Shown here one piece after another: positions 37,556 through 45,779 of a stretch of DNA of 64,000 bases. The notes below the pieces were generated by a model. The model saw only the letters and a program-made list of their open reading frames with translations, did no database searches and was not told the DNA's origin. Each line of letters begins with the position of its first letter. Position 1 is the first letter of the stretch. The position numbers and the translations under genes were made by a program. The stretch comes from Streptomyces sp. SCSIO 75703 (GTDB lineage: Bacteria > Actinomycetota > Actinomycetes > Streptomycetales > Streptomycetaceae), in the NCBI RefSeq assembly GCF_036607905.1, contig NZ_CP144555.1, forward strand, positions 5,332,001-5,396,000, in the 5' to 3' direction.

Positions 37556-39085
37556 CTACCGGGTGACGGCTTCCAGCGCGTCCGCCATGCCCCGGCCGTA
37601 GAACCCGTTGCGGTTCTTGTTGCCCTCGCACACGGCGTCCACCTTGCCGTCGCCGTCGATGTCGTACGGCTTGGTGCACGGCATCGGGTCGGCCTGCGCG
37701 TACAGCAGGGCCTTGACCATGGCGGCCGGGGCGTGCGGGTGGGTCGACTTGATCAGCGCGGCGACGCCCGCGACGTGCGGCGCGGCCATGGAGGTGCCCG
37801 CCATGTAGCCCCAGGAGCCGCCCGGCAGGGTGCCCAGGATGAGGCCGCTCGTGGCCGGCGGGGCGGGCGTCTGGTAGGCCGTCGAGTCGCCGCCGGGCGC
37901 GGCGATGTCGATGACGCCCAGACCGTGGTTGGAGAAGGACGACTTGATGCCCTTGGCGCCGGTCGAGGCGACGGTGACGACACCCGGGAGCTGGGTCGGG
38001 ATGTCGTAGCACTTCGAGGTGTCGATCACCCGGTCGCCGGGGGTGCCGTCGTTCGGGGAGGAGGAGTCGTCGAGGCGCTTGGAGGCCAGGTCGTAGTTCT
38101 CGTTGCCGGCCGCGGCGACGTTCACCGCGCCCTTCTTCTCCGCGTAGCGGGTGGCCCGGGTGACGGCCTCGACGAGCGCCTTCTGGTCGGCGTCGTCGGT
38201 GCAGTTGAAGTACCACGGGTCCACGTAGTAGCTGTTGTTGGTCACGTCGACGCCGTGGTCGGCCGCCCACATGAAGCCGCACACCACGGCCTCGGCGTAG
38301 AAGTAGCCGTCCGGGTTGGACACCTTGATGCCGGCGACCTTCACGCCCGGCGCCACCCCGGTCATGCCGATGCCGTTCTTGGCGGCCGCGATCTCACCGG
38401 CCACGTGCGTGCCGTGCGGGCTCTCGCCGGCGCCCGGACGCCAGGCGCCCTCGCTGGTGTCGGGCTTGCCCGCGACGCAGTTGACCGAGGCGCGGCGGTC
38501 GAAGTTGGGCGCGAGGTCGGGGTGGGTGTCGTCGACGCCGGTGTCGATCACGGCGACCGTCACCTTGCTGCTGCCGAGCGACTTCTGGTGCGCCTTGTCC
38601 GCCTTGATGGCGGGCAGGTCCCACTGGAGGGACTCCAGCGGGTCCTTGCCGTCGGCCTGGGCGGCGGCCTCGGCGGCGGCGACCTCCTGGGCGCTGAGCA
38701 CCTTGGGGGCGCCCATGTCGGTGGTGGCGGCCGAGGGCAGCGGGGCGGTGCGGGTGGCGCCGGCCGAGTGGACGCCGGGCGTCTTGCGCACCGAGGTGGC
38801 GAAGTCGGGGTTCGCGGAGTGGACGACGACCACGCCGATCCGGTCGTAGGACGTGACGATCGTGCCGCCCGCCTTGGCTATCGCCTTCTTCACCTGCGCC
38901 GAAGGAGCCTTGCCGGACTTGACGTTGACGACGTAGCTGTACGCGTCGGCGTCCGCGGTGACGGCGGTCGGGGCGGGCTCCGCGGCGGCGGCCTGCACGT
39001 TGGGCAGGAAGGCCAGGGCGGTGGCGAGGGCCATACCGGCCGGGAGGGCGATGGCGCGGCGGTGACGCGAGGTGGTCACGGTCAT
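37556..39085 (-). CDS. Secreted S8 (subtilisin-like) serine protease
   Basis: A 509-residue pre-pro-protease. Signal peptide: residues 1-35 (basic TSRHRR, hydrophobic core, cleavage near QAAAAEP). Inhibitor-type propeptide about 45-115 (YSYVVNVKSGKAPSAQVKKA). Catalytic triad: Asp171 in VAVIDTGVDDTHPD, His214 in HGTHVAGEI, Ser422 in GTSMAAPHVAG; oxyanion Asn in AAAGNENYD. Near the C-terminus, YDIDGDGKVDAVC looks like a calcium-binding dockerin/EF-type loop. ATG at 39085 has GGAG 9 nt upstream. It is a tandem paralogue of the next gene upstream (39235), with the same order of motifs. Confidence 0.93.
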   Translation of the reverse strand: MTVTTSRHRRAIALPAGMALATALAFLPNVQAAAAEPAPTAVTADADAYSYVVNVKSGKAPSAQVKKAIAKAGGTIVTSYDRIGVVVVHSANPDFATSVRKTPGVHSAGATRTAPLPSAATTDMGAPKVLSAQEVAAAEAAAQADGKDPLESLQWDLPAIKADKAHQKSLGSSKVTVAVIDTGVDDTHPDLAPNFDRRASVNCVAGKPDTSEGAWRPGAGESPHGTHVAGEIAAAKNGIGMTGVAPGVKVAGIKVSNPDGYFYAEAVVCGFMWAADHGVDVTNNSYYVDPWYFNCTDDADQKALVEAVTRATRYAEKKGAVNVAAAGNENYDLASKRLDDSSSPNDGTPGDRVIDTSKCYDIPTQLPGVVTVASTGAKGIKSSFSNHGLGVIDIAAPGGDSTAYQTPAPPATSGLILGTLPGGSWGYMAGTSMAAPHVAGVAALIKSTHPHAPAAMVKALLYAQADPMPCTKPYDIDGDGKVDAVCEGNKNRNGFYGRGMADALEAVTR

Positions 39086-39234
39086 GGGCGATGACTCCAG
39101 TTCGTTCGGACGGCCGCCGTGGGACGGCCGGAAGGTGCGGAGAGTACGGAGGGTGCGGAAGGCGCCGGGGGTGCCGGGGGCACCGGTGGCACGCGGGGGC
39201 CGGGGGCGGGGGAGGGACGCGCGGCGGGCGCGGG

Positions 39235-40773
39235 TCACTTCACCGCGCGCAGCGCGTCGACGATGCCGTGGCCGTAGAAGCCATTGACCCGCTTGCCGCC
39301 CTCGCAGACCGCGTCCGGCGTGCCGTCGCCGTTCTGGTCGTAGGAGGCCGGGCAGCCGGGGTTGACGGCCTGGGCCTTCAGCAACGCCCGCAACTGGGCC
39401 GGAGTGGCGTGCGGATGCTTGGACTTGAGCAGCGCGGCGACGCCCGCGGCGTGCGGCGAGGCCATCGAGGTGCCCTGGAGGTAGGCGTACTGGTTGTTCG
39501 GCATCGTCGACAGGATGCGGCCGTCCTTCGACGGCGTGTCGGGGATCTGGTAGAGCCGGTCACCGCCGGGCGCGGCGACGTCGACGACGTTCTTGCCGTA
39601 GGACGAGTAGTACGACTTGAGGTTCTGCGCGCCCGTCGCGCTCACCGTGACGACGCCCGGGAGCTGGGTGGGCAGGTCGAGGCAGGTGCGCGGGTCGATG
39701 GTGCGCGGCACCGGCGTGGTGTCGTTGGGGCTGGAGCCGTCCGCGATGGCCCGCGAGGCCAGGTCGTGGTTGGAGTTGCCCGCCGAGGCGAAGTGCAGGG
39801 TGCCCTTGCGCTGGGCGTAGAGCTGGGCCCGGTTCACCGCGTCGACGATCGCCCGCTGGTCGGGGTCGTCCATGCAGTTGTACATCCACGGGTCCACGTA
39901 ATAGCTGTTGTTGGTGATCTGCACGCCGTGGTCGGCGGCGAACACGAAGGCGCAGACGACGTTCTCCGCGTAGAAGAGGCCGTTGTCCGGGTCGCTCACC
40001 TTGATGCCGGCGACCTTGACGCCGGGGGCGACCCCGGCGACGCCTATCCCGTTGCGGGCCGCGGCTATCTCCCCGGCGACGTGGGTGCCGTGGTAGTCGC
40101 CGTCGGTGTAGGGGCGCCAGGCGCCGGGGCTGGTGTCCGCCGTGCCGCCCACGCAGTTGGCGGACTGGCGGGCGGAGAAGTTCGGGGCGAGGTCGGGGTG
40201 GGTGTCGTCGACGCCGGTGTCGATCACGGCGACGGTGACCCGGGGACTGCCCGGGTTGATCTTCGCGGCCTTGTCGGCGCCTATCGCGCGCAGGTCCCAC
40301 TGGTCCGCCTCCAGGGGCTCCCCGGCCCCCTGGGCGGCGGAGGCGCGCGTCGTCCGCGCGGCCTGCTCCGCGGAGAGCATCTCCACGGAGCCCTCCTCGG
40401 TGGTGCCCACGGGGGCCAGCGGCGCGGTGCGGGTGGCGCCCGCCGACTGCACGCCGCGCACCGCGCGCATCGCCGCGGCGAAGCCCGGGTCCGAGGCGTG
40501 CACGACGAACACGCCGATCTTCTCGTGCGTCTCGACCACCGTGCCGCCGGCCCGGGAGATCGCGTGCCGCACGGTGGCGAGCGTGGTGCGGTCCGTCTTC
40601 GTGTTGACGACGTACGCCAGGGCGGGCGCGTCCGCGGCCCCGGCGGCCCGCGCGGCGGTCCGTCCGTCCGGGGCCGCCGACGCGGTCGCGGGCAGGAAAC
40701 CGAGCGACACGGTCAGGGACAGCGCGACGGGCACGGCGAGGGCCAGCCGGCGTCTGGAACGCAGATGAACCAT
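39235..40773 (-). CDS. Secreted S8 (subtilisin-like) serine protease, tandem paralogue
   Basis: A 512-residue protease arranged like its neighbour at 37556. Signal peptide about 1-34 (RSRRRLALAVPVALSLTVSL, cleavage near ATASAAP); propeptide with LAYVVNTKTDRTTLATVRHA; triad Asp175, His218 and Ser426 (GTSMASPHAAG); conserved NNSYYVDPW and CVGGTADTS shared by both; C-terminal YDQNGDGTPDAVCEGG loop. The ATG at 40773 has GGAG 6 nt upstream. The 149-nt gap between the two protease genes is G-rich with short direct repeats, so they may share one transcript. Confidence 0.93.
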   Translation of the reverse strand: MVHLRSRRRLALAVPVALSLTVSLGFLPATASAAPDGRTAARAAGAADAPALAYVVNTKTDRTTLATVRHAISRAGGTVVETHEKIGVFVVHASDPGFAAAMRAVRGVQSAGATRTAPLAPVGTTEEGSVEMLSAEQAARTTRASAAQGAGEPLEADQWDLRAIGADKAAKINPGSPRVTVAVIDTGVDDTHPDLAPNFSARQSANCVGGTADTSPGAWRPYTDGDYHGTHVAGEIAAARNGIGVAGVAPGVKVAGIKVSDPDNGLFYAENVVCAFVFAADHGVQITNNSYYVDPWMYNCMDDPDQRAIVDAVNRAQLYAQRKGTLHFASAGNSNHDLASRAIADGSSPNDTTPVPRTIDPRTCLDLPTQLPGVVTVSATGAQNLKSYYSSYGKNVVDVAAPGGDRLYQIPDTPSKDGRILSTMPNNQYAYLQGTSMASPHAAGVAALLKSKHPHATPAQLRALLKAQAVNPGCPASYDQNGDGTPDAVCEGGKRVNGFYGHGIVDALRAVK

Positions 40774-40869
40774 GGGGTCTCCACATCATCCGGAAAGAGA
40801 ACCGGCCCGAACACAGGTGGCGGTCGGGCAGGTACATGACGGAAGTGGTGCAGAGTGAAGCTATCTCCC

Positions 40870-40894
40870 GAAGTCGCTGGCCAGCAATGACTTC
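40870..40894. promoter_or_regulatory. Nested dyad in the protease/DUF485-actP divergent region
   Basis: GAAGTC and GACTTC flank a perfect internal palindrome GCTGGCCAGC, with AAT on one side, giving two nested dyads in 25 bp. It lies about 100 nt from the protease start and 145 nt from the DUF485 start, a sensible operator position for either. No matching regulator is identified. Confidence 0.45.
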
Positions 40895-41037
40895 CCGCGA
40901 CCGAGTTCGGAAAGTCCGACGGGTGTTGAACCGGTCCCCGGGGCGCGCCGTGTCGTTGGACAGGGAAGCCGGGGCACGAGCCGCCCCGGCCTCCGAACGA
41001 GGTACCAGCCGTCATGACCGTCGTACGAGGAGACTCC

Positions 41038-41394
41038 GTGGCCACCGACGCACCGCCCCCCTCGAAAGAGGAACACCGACTTCCCTCCGCCGAGGAGTTC
41101 TCCGAGGTGCAGAACAGTGCGGAGTTCGGTGAACTGCGCCGTTCCTTCCGCTCCTTCGCCTTCCCCCTGACGATCGCCTTCGTCCTCTGGTACCTGCTCT
41201 ACGTGCTGCTGTCGAACTACGCCGGCGGCTTCATGGGCACCCGACTCTTCGGCAACATCAACGTCGCGCTCGTCCTCGGCCTCGCCCAGTTCGTCACCAC
41301 CTTCCTCATCGCCTGGTGGTACTCGCGGCACGCCGCCGCACAGCTCGACCCCAAGGCCGAGGCCATCAAGTCCCGGATGGAGGGCGACGCATGA
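41038..41394 (+). CDS. DUF485 membrane protein, partner of ActP
   Basis: A 118-residue protein with an acidic N-terminus, then two membrane helices (FPLTIAFVLWYLLYVLLSNY and NVALVLGLAQFVTTFLIAWW) of the DUF485 family (YjcH-like). DUF485 genes habitually precede actP acetate permease genes, as here. The GTG at 41038 has GAGGAG 5 nt upstream; an in-frame ATG at 41014 would add 8 residues. The stop overlaps actP as ATGA. Confidence 0.9.
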   Translation: MATDAPPPSKEEHRLPSAEEFSEVQNSAEFGELRRSFRSFAFPLTIAFVLWYLLYVLLSNYAGGFMGTRLFGNINVALVLGLAQFVTTFLIAWWYSRHAAAQLDPKAEAIKSRMEGDA

Positions 41395-43016
41395 GCACCG
41401 CGCAGCACACGGTCCTGGCCGTGAACGAGGCCGGCGAGCACCGGCCCCTGATCATCACCCTGTTCGCACTGTTCGTCCTCGCCACGCTCGGCATCACCAT
41501 CTGGGCGGGCCGCCAGACCAAGGACGCCGCCGACTTCTACGCGGGCGGACGGCAGTTCAGCGCCCTGCAGAACGGACTCGCCGTCTCCGGCGACTACATG
41601 TCCGCCGCGTCCTTCCTCGGCATCGCCGGCGCCATCGCCATCTTCGGCTACGACGGGTTCCTGTACTCGATCGGCTTCCTGGTCGCCTGGCTCGTCGCCC
41701 TGCTCCTGGTGGCCGAACCGCTGCGCAACTCCGGCCGCTACACCATGGGCGACGTCCTCGCCTACCGGATGCGCCAGCGGCCCGTGCGCACCGCCGCCGG
41801 CACCTCCACGATCGTCGTCTCGATCTTCTACCTGCTGGCCCAGATGGCCGGCGCGGGCGTCCTCGTCTCCCTGCTCCTCGGCATCACCTCCGACGCGGGC
41901 AAGGTCCTCATCGTCGCCCTGGTCGGCGTCCTGATGATCGTGTACGTCTCCATCGGCGGCATGAAGGGCACCACCTGGGTCCAGATGGTCAAGGCCGTCC
42001 TCCTCATCGGCGGCACGATCCTCATCACCTTCCTGGTGCTGCTCAAGTTCCACTTCAACGTCTCCGACCTGCTCGGCCAGGCCGCCGAGAACAGCGGCAA
42101 GGGCGCGGCCTTCCTGGAGCCCGGCCTCCAGTACGGGGCGAGCGGCACCACCAAGCTGGACTTCATCTCCCTGGGCATCGCCCTGGTGCTCGGCACCGCC
42201 GGCCTGCCGCACATCCTGATCCGGTTCTACACGGTGCCCAACGCCAAGGCCGCCCGGAAGTCCGTGAACTGGGCCATCGGCATCATCGGCGCCTTCTACC
42301 TGATGACCATCGCGCTCGGCTTCGGCGCCGCCGCGCTCATCTCCCAGGACGAGATCAAGGCGTCCAACCCGTCCGGCAACACCGCGGCGCCCCTGCTCGC
42401 CCTGCACATCGGCGGCGTCGACTCGGCCTGGGGCGCGATCCTGCTCGCCACCATCTCCGCGGTCGCCTTCGCCACGATCCTCGCCGTGGTCGCCGGACTC
42501 ACCCTCGCCTCCTCGTCCTCCTTCGCCCACGACATCTACGCCAACGTCATCCGCAAGGGGAAGGCCACCGGCCGCGAGGAGGTGCGCGCCGCCCGCTGGG
42601 CGACCGTCTTCATCGGCGTCGTCTCCATCGGCCTCGGCACCCTCGCCCGCGACCTGAACGTGGCCGGCCTGGTCGCCCTGGCCTTCGCGGTCGCCGCCTC
42701 CGCCAACCTGCCGACCATCCTCTACAGCCTCTTCTGGAAGCGGTTCACCACCCAGGGAGCCCTCTGGTCGATCTACGGCGGCCTCGTCGTCGCCGTCGGA
42801 CTGGTGCTCTTCTCGCCCGTGGTCTCCGGCGACCCCACCGCGATGTTCCCCGACGTGGACTTCGCCTGGTTCCCGCTGAAGAACCCGGGCCTGATCTCCA
42901 TCCCCTTCGGCTTCCTCATGGGCTGGCTCGGCACCCTCCTGTCCAAGGAGGAGCCCGACACCGCCAAGTACGCCGAACTGGAGGTCCGCTCCCTCACCGG
43001 CACCGGCGCGCACTGA
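41391..43016 (+). CDS. actP: Cation/acetate symporter (SSS family)
   Basis: A 541-residue sodium:solute symporter with about 13 spans, of the ActP/MctP group that takes up acetate and other short monocarboxylates. Recognisable blocks: ITIWAGRQTKDAADFYAGGR, GLAVSGDYMSAASFLGIAG, YTMGDVLAYRM, LGTAGLPHILIRFYTVPNAK, and ANLPTILYSLFWKRFTTQGA. The start overlaps the DUF485 stop. A repeat and a hairpin follow. Divergent from the tandem proteases. Confidence 0.92.
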   Translation: MSTAQHTVLAVNEAGEHRPLIITLFALFVLATLGITIWAGRQTKDAADFYAGGRQFSALQNGLAVSGDYMSAASFLGIAGAIAIFGYDGFLYSIGFLVAWLVALLLVAEPLRNSGRYTMGDVLAYRMRQRPVRTAAGTSTIVVSIFYLLAQMAGAGVLVSLLLGITSDAGKVLIVALVGVLMIVYVSIGGMKGTTWVQMVKAVLLIGGTILITFLVLLKFHFNVSDLLGQAAENSGKGAAFLEPGLQYGASGTTKLDFISLGIALVLGTAGLPHILIRFYTVPNAKAARKSVNWAIGIIGAFYLMTIALGFGAAALISQDEIKASNPSGNTAAPLLALHIGGVDSAWGAILLATISAVAFATILAVVAGLTLASSSSFAHDIYANVIRKGKATGREEVRAARWATVFIGVVSIGLGTLARDLNVAGLVALAFAVAASANLPTILYSLFWKRFTTQGALWSIYGGLVVAVGLVLFSPVVSGDPTAMFPDVDFAWFPLKNPGLISIPFGFLMGWLGTLLSKEEPDTAKYAELEVRSLTGTGAH

Positions 43017-43018
43017 GC

Positions 43019-43046
43019 CGCACGCCGCACGCCGCACGCCGCACGT
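43019..43046. repeat. 7-bp tandem repeat (GCCGCAC), four copies
   Basis: Four head-to-tail copies of GCCGCAC directly follow the actP stop. No function is evident. Confidence 0.7.
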
Positions 43047-43053
43047 ACACGGC

Positions 43054-43099
43054 GCGGCCGCGTCGCGGGCACCCCTGGAGGTGTCCACGACGCGGCCGC
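43054..43099. terminator. Hairpin terminator after actP
   Basis: GCGGCCGCGTCG pairs perfectly with CGACGCGGCCGC; the enclosed sequence forms a second imperfect stem (GGGCACC with GGTGTCC). It lies about 40 nt after the stop. Confidence 0.75.
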
Positions 43100-43212
43100 C
43101 CCCCGTGCCGTAGGAACCGCCGATCCGCCGGTCCCGCGCGGGTCACGTAGGCTCGCAGATGTCGGTGGAGACCAGGAGCGCTCCGCCGGCTCATGTCGAG
43201 GGAGGGGGCCCC

Positions 43213-44202
43213 ATGCTCATCGACACCTACGGACGAGTGGCCACCGACCTGCGGGTCTCGCTCACCGACCGCTGCAACCTGCGCTGCACCTACTGCATGC
43301 CCGAGGAAGGGTTGCAGTGGCTGGCCAAACCCGATCTGCTGACCGACGACGAGATCGTCCGCCTCATCGGCATCGCGGTCACCTCCCTCGGCGTCGAGGA
43401 GGTCCGCTTCACCGGCGGCGAGCCCCTGCTCCGCCCCGGGCTGCCCGGCATCGTCGCCCGCGTCGCCGCCCTGGAACCGCGACCCGAGACCTCCCTGACC
43501 ACCAACGGCATCGGTCTCGGCCGCACCGCGCGCGCCCTCAAGGACGCCGGACTGGACCGGGTCAACGTCTCCCTGGACACCCTGCGACCCGACGTCTTCA
43601 AGGCGCTCACCCGCCGGGACCGGCACAAGGACGTCCTGGAGGGGCTGCGCGCCGCCCGGGAGGCCGGACTGACCCCCGTCAAGGTCAACACGGTCCTCAT
43701 GCCCGGCCTCAACGCCGACGAGGCCCCCGACCTGCTCGCCTGGGCCGTCGAGCACGACTACGAACTCCGCTTCATCGAGCAGATGCCCCTCGACGCCCAG
43801 CACGGCTGGAAGCGCGAGGGCATGGTCACCGCCGGCGACATCCTCGCCGCGCTGCGCACCCGCTTCGAGCTGACCCCCGAGGGCACCGAGGAGCGTGGCT
43901 CGGCGCCCGCCGAACGCTGGGTCGTGGACGGCGGCCCCCACACCGTCGGCGTCATCGCCTCCGTCACCCGCCCGTTCTGCTCCGCCTGCGACCGCACCCG
44001 CCTGACCGCGGACGGCCAGGTGCGCACCTGCCTCTTCGCCCGCGAGGAGACCGACCTGCGCGCCGCCCTGCGCTCGGACGCGCCCGACGAGGAGATCGCC
44101 CGGCTGTGGCGGCAGGCGATGTGGGGGAAGAAGGCGGGCGCGGGCCTCGACGACCCGTCCTTCGTCCAGCCCGACCGCCCGATGTCGGCGATCGGCGGCT
44201 GA
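43213..44202 (+). CDS. moaA: GTP 3',8-cyclase MoaA (molybdenum cofactor biosynthesis)
   Basis: A 329-residue radical-SAM enzyme that starts molybdopterin synthesis from GTP. The first cluster motif is C21NLRC25TYC28; RFTGGEPLLRP is the radical-SAM GGE; the second cluster is FCSACDRTRLTADGQVRTCL near 255-275; the conserved C-terminal Gly-Gly ends SAIGG. The ATG at 43213 has GGAGGGGG upstream and begins at the conserved LIDTYGR; an earlier in-frame start at 43159 is not needed. No other moa genes are adjacent. Confidence 0.95.
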   Translation: MLIDTYGRVATDLRVSLTDRCNLRCTYCMPEEGLQWLAKPDLLTDDEIVRLIGIAVTSLGVEEVRFTGGEPLLRPGLPGIVARVAALEPRPETSLTTNGIGLGRTARALKDAGLDRVNVSLDTLRPDVFKALTRRDRHKDVLEGLRAAREAGLTPVKVNTVLMPGLNADEAPDLLAWAVEHDYELRFIEQMPLDAQHGWKREGMVTAGDILAALRTRFELTPEGTEERGSAPAERWVVDGGPHTVGVIASVTRPFCSACDRTRLTADGQVRTCLFAREETDLRAALRSDAPDEEIARLWRQAMWGKKAGAGLDDPSFVQPDRPMSAIGG

Positions 44203-44227
44203 CGGGCGAACCACCTCGGCGGCTGGG

Positions 44228-44286
44228 GTCTTTCGTTGGGATCAGGCCGGCCCCCTCCCTGATCCGGCTTGATCCCAACGAGAGGC
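44228..44286. terminator. Long inverted repeat between convergent genes (dispersed element)
   Basis: Two 23-nt arms, 44228-44250 and 44264-44286, are inverted with three mismatches; the core is TCGTTGGGATCA. It fits a bidirectional terminator for moaA and the convergent small gene at 44288. The same arm sequence occurs at 16-33, so this is a dispersed family, not a one-off hairpin. Confidence 0.8.
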
Positions 44287-44287
44287 C

Positions 44288-44509
44288 CTACGCGTCCTCG
44301 GCGGCCCGCCACTCCTCGAAGGCCACGACGTCCTTCAGGAAACCGCGCATCCCCAGGAACTGGGACAGGTGCTCGCGGTGCTCCTCGCACGCGAGCCACG
44401 TCTTGCGCCGCTCCGGCGTGTGGATCTTGGGGTTGTTCCAGGCCAGCACCCACACGGCCGCCGCACGGCAGCCCTTGGCGGAGCAGATCGGAAGCGTCTG
44501 GTCACTCAC
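44288..44509 (-). CDS. Small putative zinc-binding protein
   Basis: A 73-residue protein with Cys/His spacing suggestive of one zinc site: CSAKGC near the N-terminus and CEEHREH near residue 42; the C-terminus ends FLKDVVAFEEWRAAEDA. GTG at 44509 is used; GTG at 44521, with GGGGG upstream, is an alternative adding four residues. No function known to me, but its Trp-rich middle (WVLAWNNPKIHTPERRKTWL) is coding-like. Confidence 0.72.
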   Translation of the reverse strand: MSDQTLPICSAKGCRAAAVWVLAWNNPKIHTPERRKTWLACEEHREHLSQFLGMRGFLKDVVAFEEWRAAEDA

Positions 44510-44560
44510 GGTTCGTCTCACAGCCCCCGGAACGGGCGCGGCACCCGGCCGCGGAAAAGG

Positions 44561-44598
44561 CGACGCCGAGCAGCCACGGGGGGAGCTGCCCGGCGTCG
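44561..44598. terminator. Hairpin between the DUF3099 gene and the small zinc protein gene
   Basis: CGACGCCG pairs with CGGCGTCG and an inner GCAGC pairs with GCTGC. It lies downstream of the DUF3099 gene on its strand and probably ends that transcript. The remainder of 44510-44740 shows no gene. Confidence 0.6.
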
Positions 44599-44740
44599 GT
44601 CCGTCGCTCCGACGGGGGATGCGGAGCGCCTACGAAGTATGTCACGGGTCCCCTGCCGCCCGGCACCGGAACAACACGATTGATCCGAGCCGCCTCGCGC
44701 GCTGGCGTGGAATCGCCGCCCGCGGGGCGGCGCCGGACCG

Positions 44741-45136
44741 TCACGGACGGCCGTGCGGCTCGTGCCCCGCCCCGGCGGCGGAGGTCTTCTGCGCGTCCTC
44801 CGCGTCGGATTCCGCCGCGTCCTCGCCGGACCCGGGAGGGGTGATCATCGTGCGCGTGGGCGCGGCCACGAACGTCGACGGCAGGCCCGGCGCGTTCTCC
44901 CGGCCGGCGTTGGCGATCACCACCGCGATGTACGGCAGCACCGCGCCGAGCACCAGGGCCACGATCGACACGTACCGTTCCACACCCCACAGACACGCGG
45001 CCAGGATGACCGAAACCGTCCTGATCGACATGGAGATCACGTATCGGCGCTGCCGCGCGCGGACATCCTCCTGGAGGCCCGTTCGGGCTCCGGTGATCCG
45101 GAACACCTCGGCGCCGCCGCCATTCCGCTTCCGCAT
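44741..45136 (-). CDS. DUF3099 membrane protein
   Basis: A 131-residue protein: N-terminal FRITGARTGLQEDVRARQRR, then two membrane helices (MSIRTVSVILAACLWG and VSIVALVLGAVLPYIAVVIA), then an acidic tail. This matches the DUF3099 family of actinobacteria. ATG at 45136 is used; the GTG immediately before it at 45139 is equally possible. Divergent from the GlsB-like gene with a 279-nt gap in which I see no other gene. Confidence 0.82.
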   Translation of the reverse strand: MRKRNGGGAEVFRITGARTGLQEDVRARQRRYVISMSIRTVSVILAACLWGVERYVSIVALVLGAVLPYIAVVIANAGRENAPGLPSTFVAAPTRTMITPPGSGEDAAESDAEDAQKTSAAGAGHEPHGRP

Positions 45137-45415
45137 CACGTTCCACCAACCGCCCGCATCGGTCCCTTCCCCGCCCCGCTGCCGTCCGTGACCGCTCGGG
45201 GTCCCGGTCCCGGACCCTTCCCACGGTACGCCGCGCCTTCCGCGCCGACGAGACCGGGGCGCCCCGGGTCCGCCCGCCCGGAGTACGCCCGGCGCCGGGG
45301 CGCCGTACCCCGTCCGGTCGTACCCGGCATGCGCCGTTCGCGGTACGACCGGAGACTTCCCGTAGTGCTCCGAGCCGAATGAGCCAAGCCGAGTGGGGCA
45401 AACGAGGAGGCAGAC

Positions 45416-45697
45416 ATGGGCTGGTTGTGGGCGATCATCGTCGGTTTCGTGCTGGGACTGATCGCCAAGGCGATCATTCCGGGGAAGCAGCACAGCCCCC
45501 TGTGGCTGATCACCATCTTCGGCATGCTCGGCGCCATCGTCGGCAACGCGGTCGCCCGCGCGGCCGGGGTGGCGGCCACCTCCGGCATCGACTGGTGGCG
45601 GCACCTGTTCCAGCTCGTGGCGGCCATCATCATCGTCGCCGTCGGTGACGCGCTCTACATGGCGGTGCGCGGCAACCGCCGCCGCGAACGGGCCTGA
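45416..45697 (+). CDS. GlsB/YeaQ/YmgE family membrane protein
   Basis: A 93-residue protein with three hydrophobic segments: WLWAIIVGFVLGLIAKAIIP, LWLITIFGMLGAIVGNAVAR and LFQLVAAIIIVAVGDALYMA. The GLIAKAI-PG and GMLGAIVG-N motifs are those of the transglycosylase-associated (GlsB/YeaQ) stress proteins. Strong GAGGAGG ribosome site 6 nt upstream. In other bacteria such proteins accompany Asp23/Gls24 systems, which also occur in this window (29206-31481). Confidence 0.88.
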   Translation: MGWLWAIIVGFVLGLIAKAIIPGKQHSPLWLITIFGMLGAIVGNAVARAAGVAATSGIDWWRHLFQLVAAIIIVAVGDALYMAVRGNRRRERA

Positions 45698-45719
45698 GCC
45701 CCGCCGGTACACCGACGCG

Positions 45720-45778
45720 ACACGCCGAAGGGGCGGTCCCGGAGCCAGATGGCCCACGGAACCGCCCCCTCGGCGTGT
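45720..45778. terminator. Bidirectional hairpin between the GlsB-like gene and tyrS
   Basis: ACACGCCGAAGGGGCGGTCC pairs with the inverted 45758-45778 arm, with one bulge and one wobble. It sits in the 82-nt gap between convergent genes. Confidence 0.82.
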
Positions 45779-45779
45779 C

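Noticed and set aside
41217..43088. A 623-residue minus-strand ORF opposite actP
   Set aside because: Low-complexity Gly/Glu/Asp antisense shadow of a membrane protein gene, typical of high-GC codon bias.
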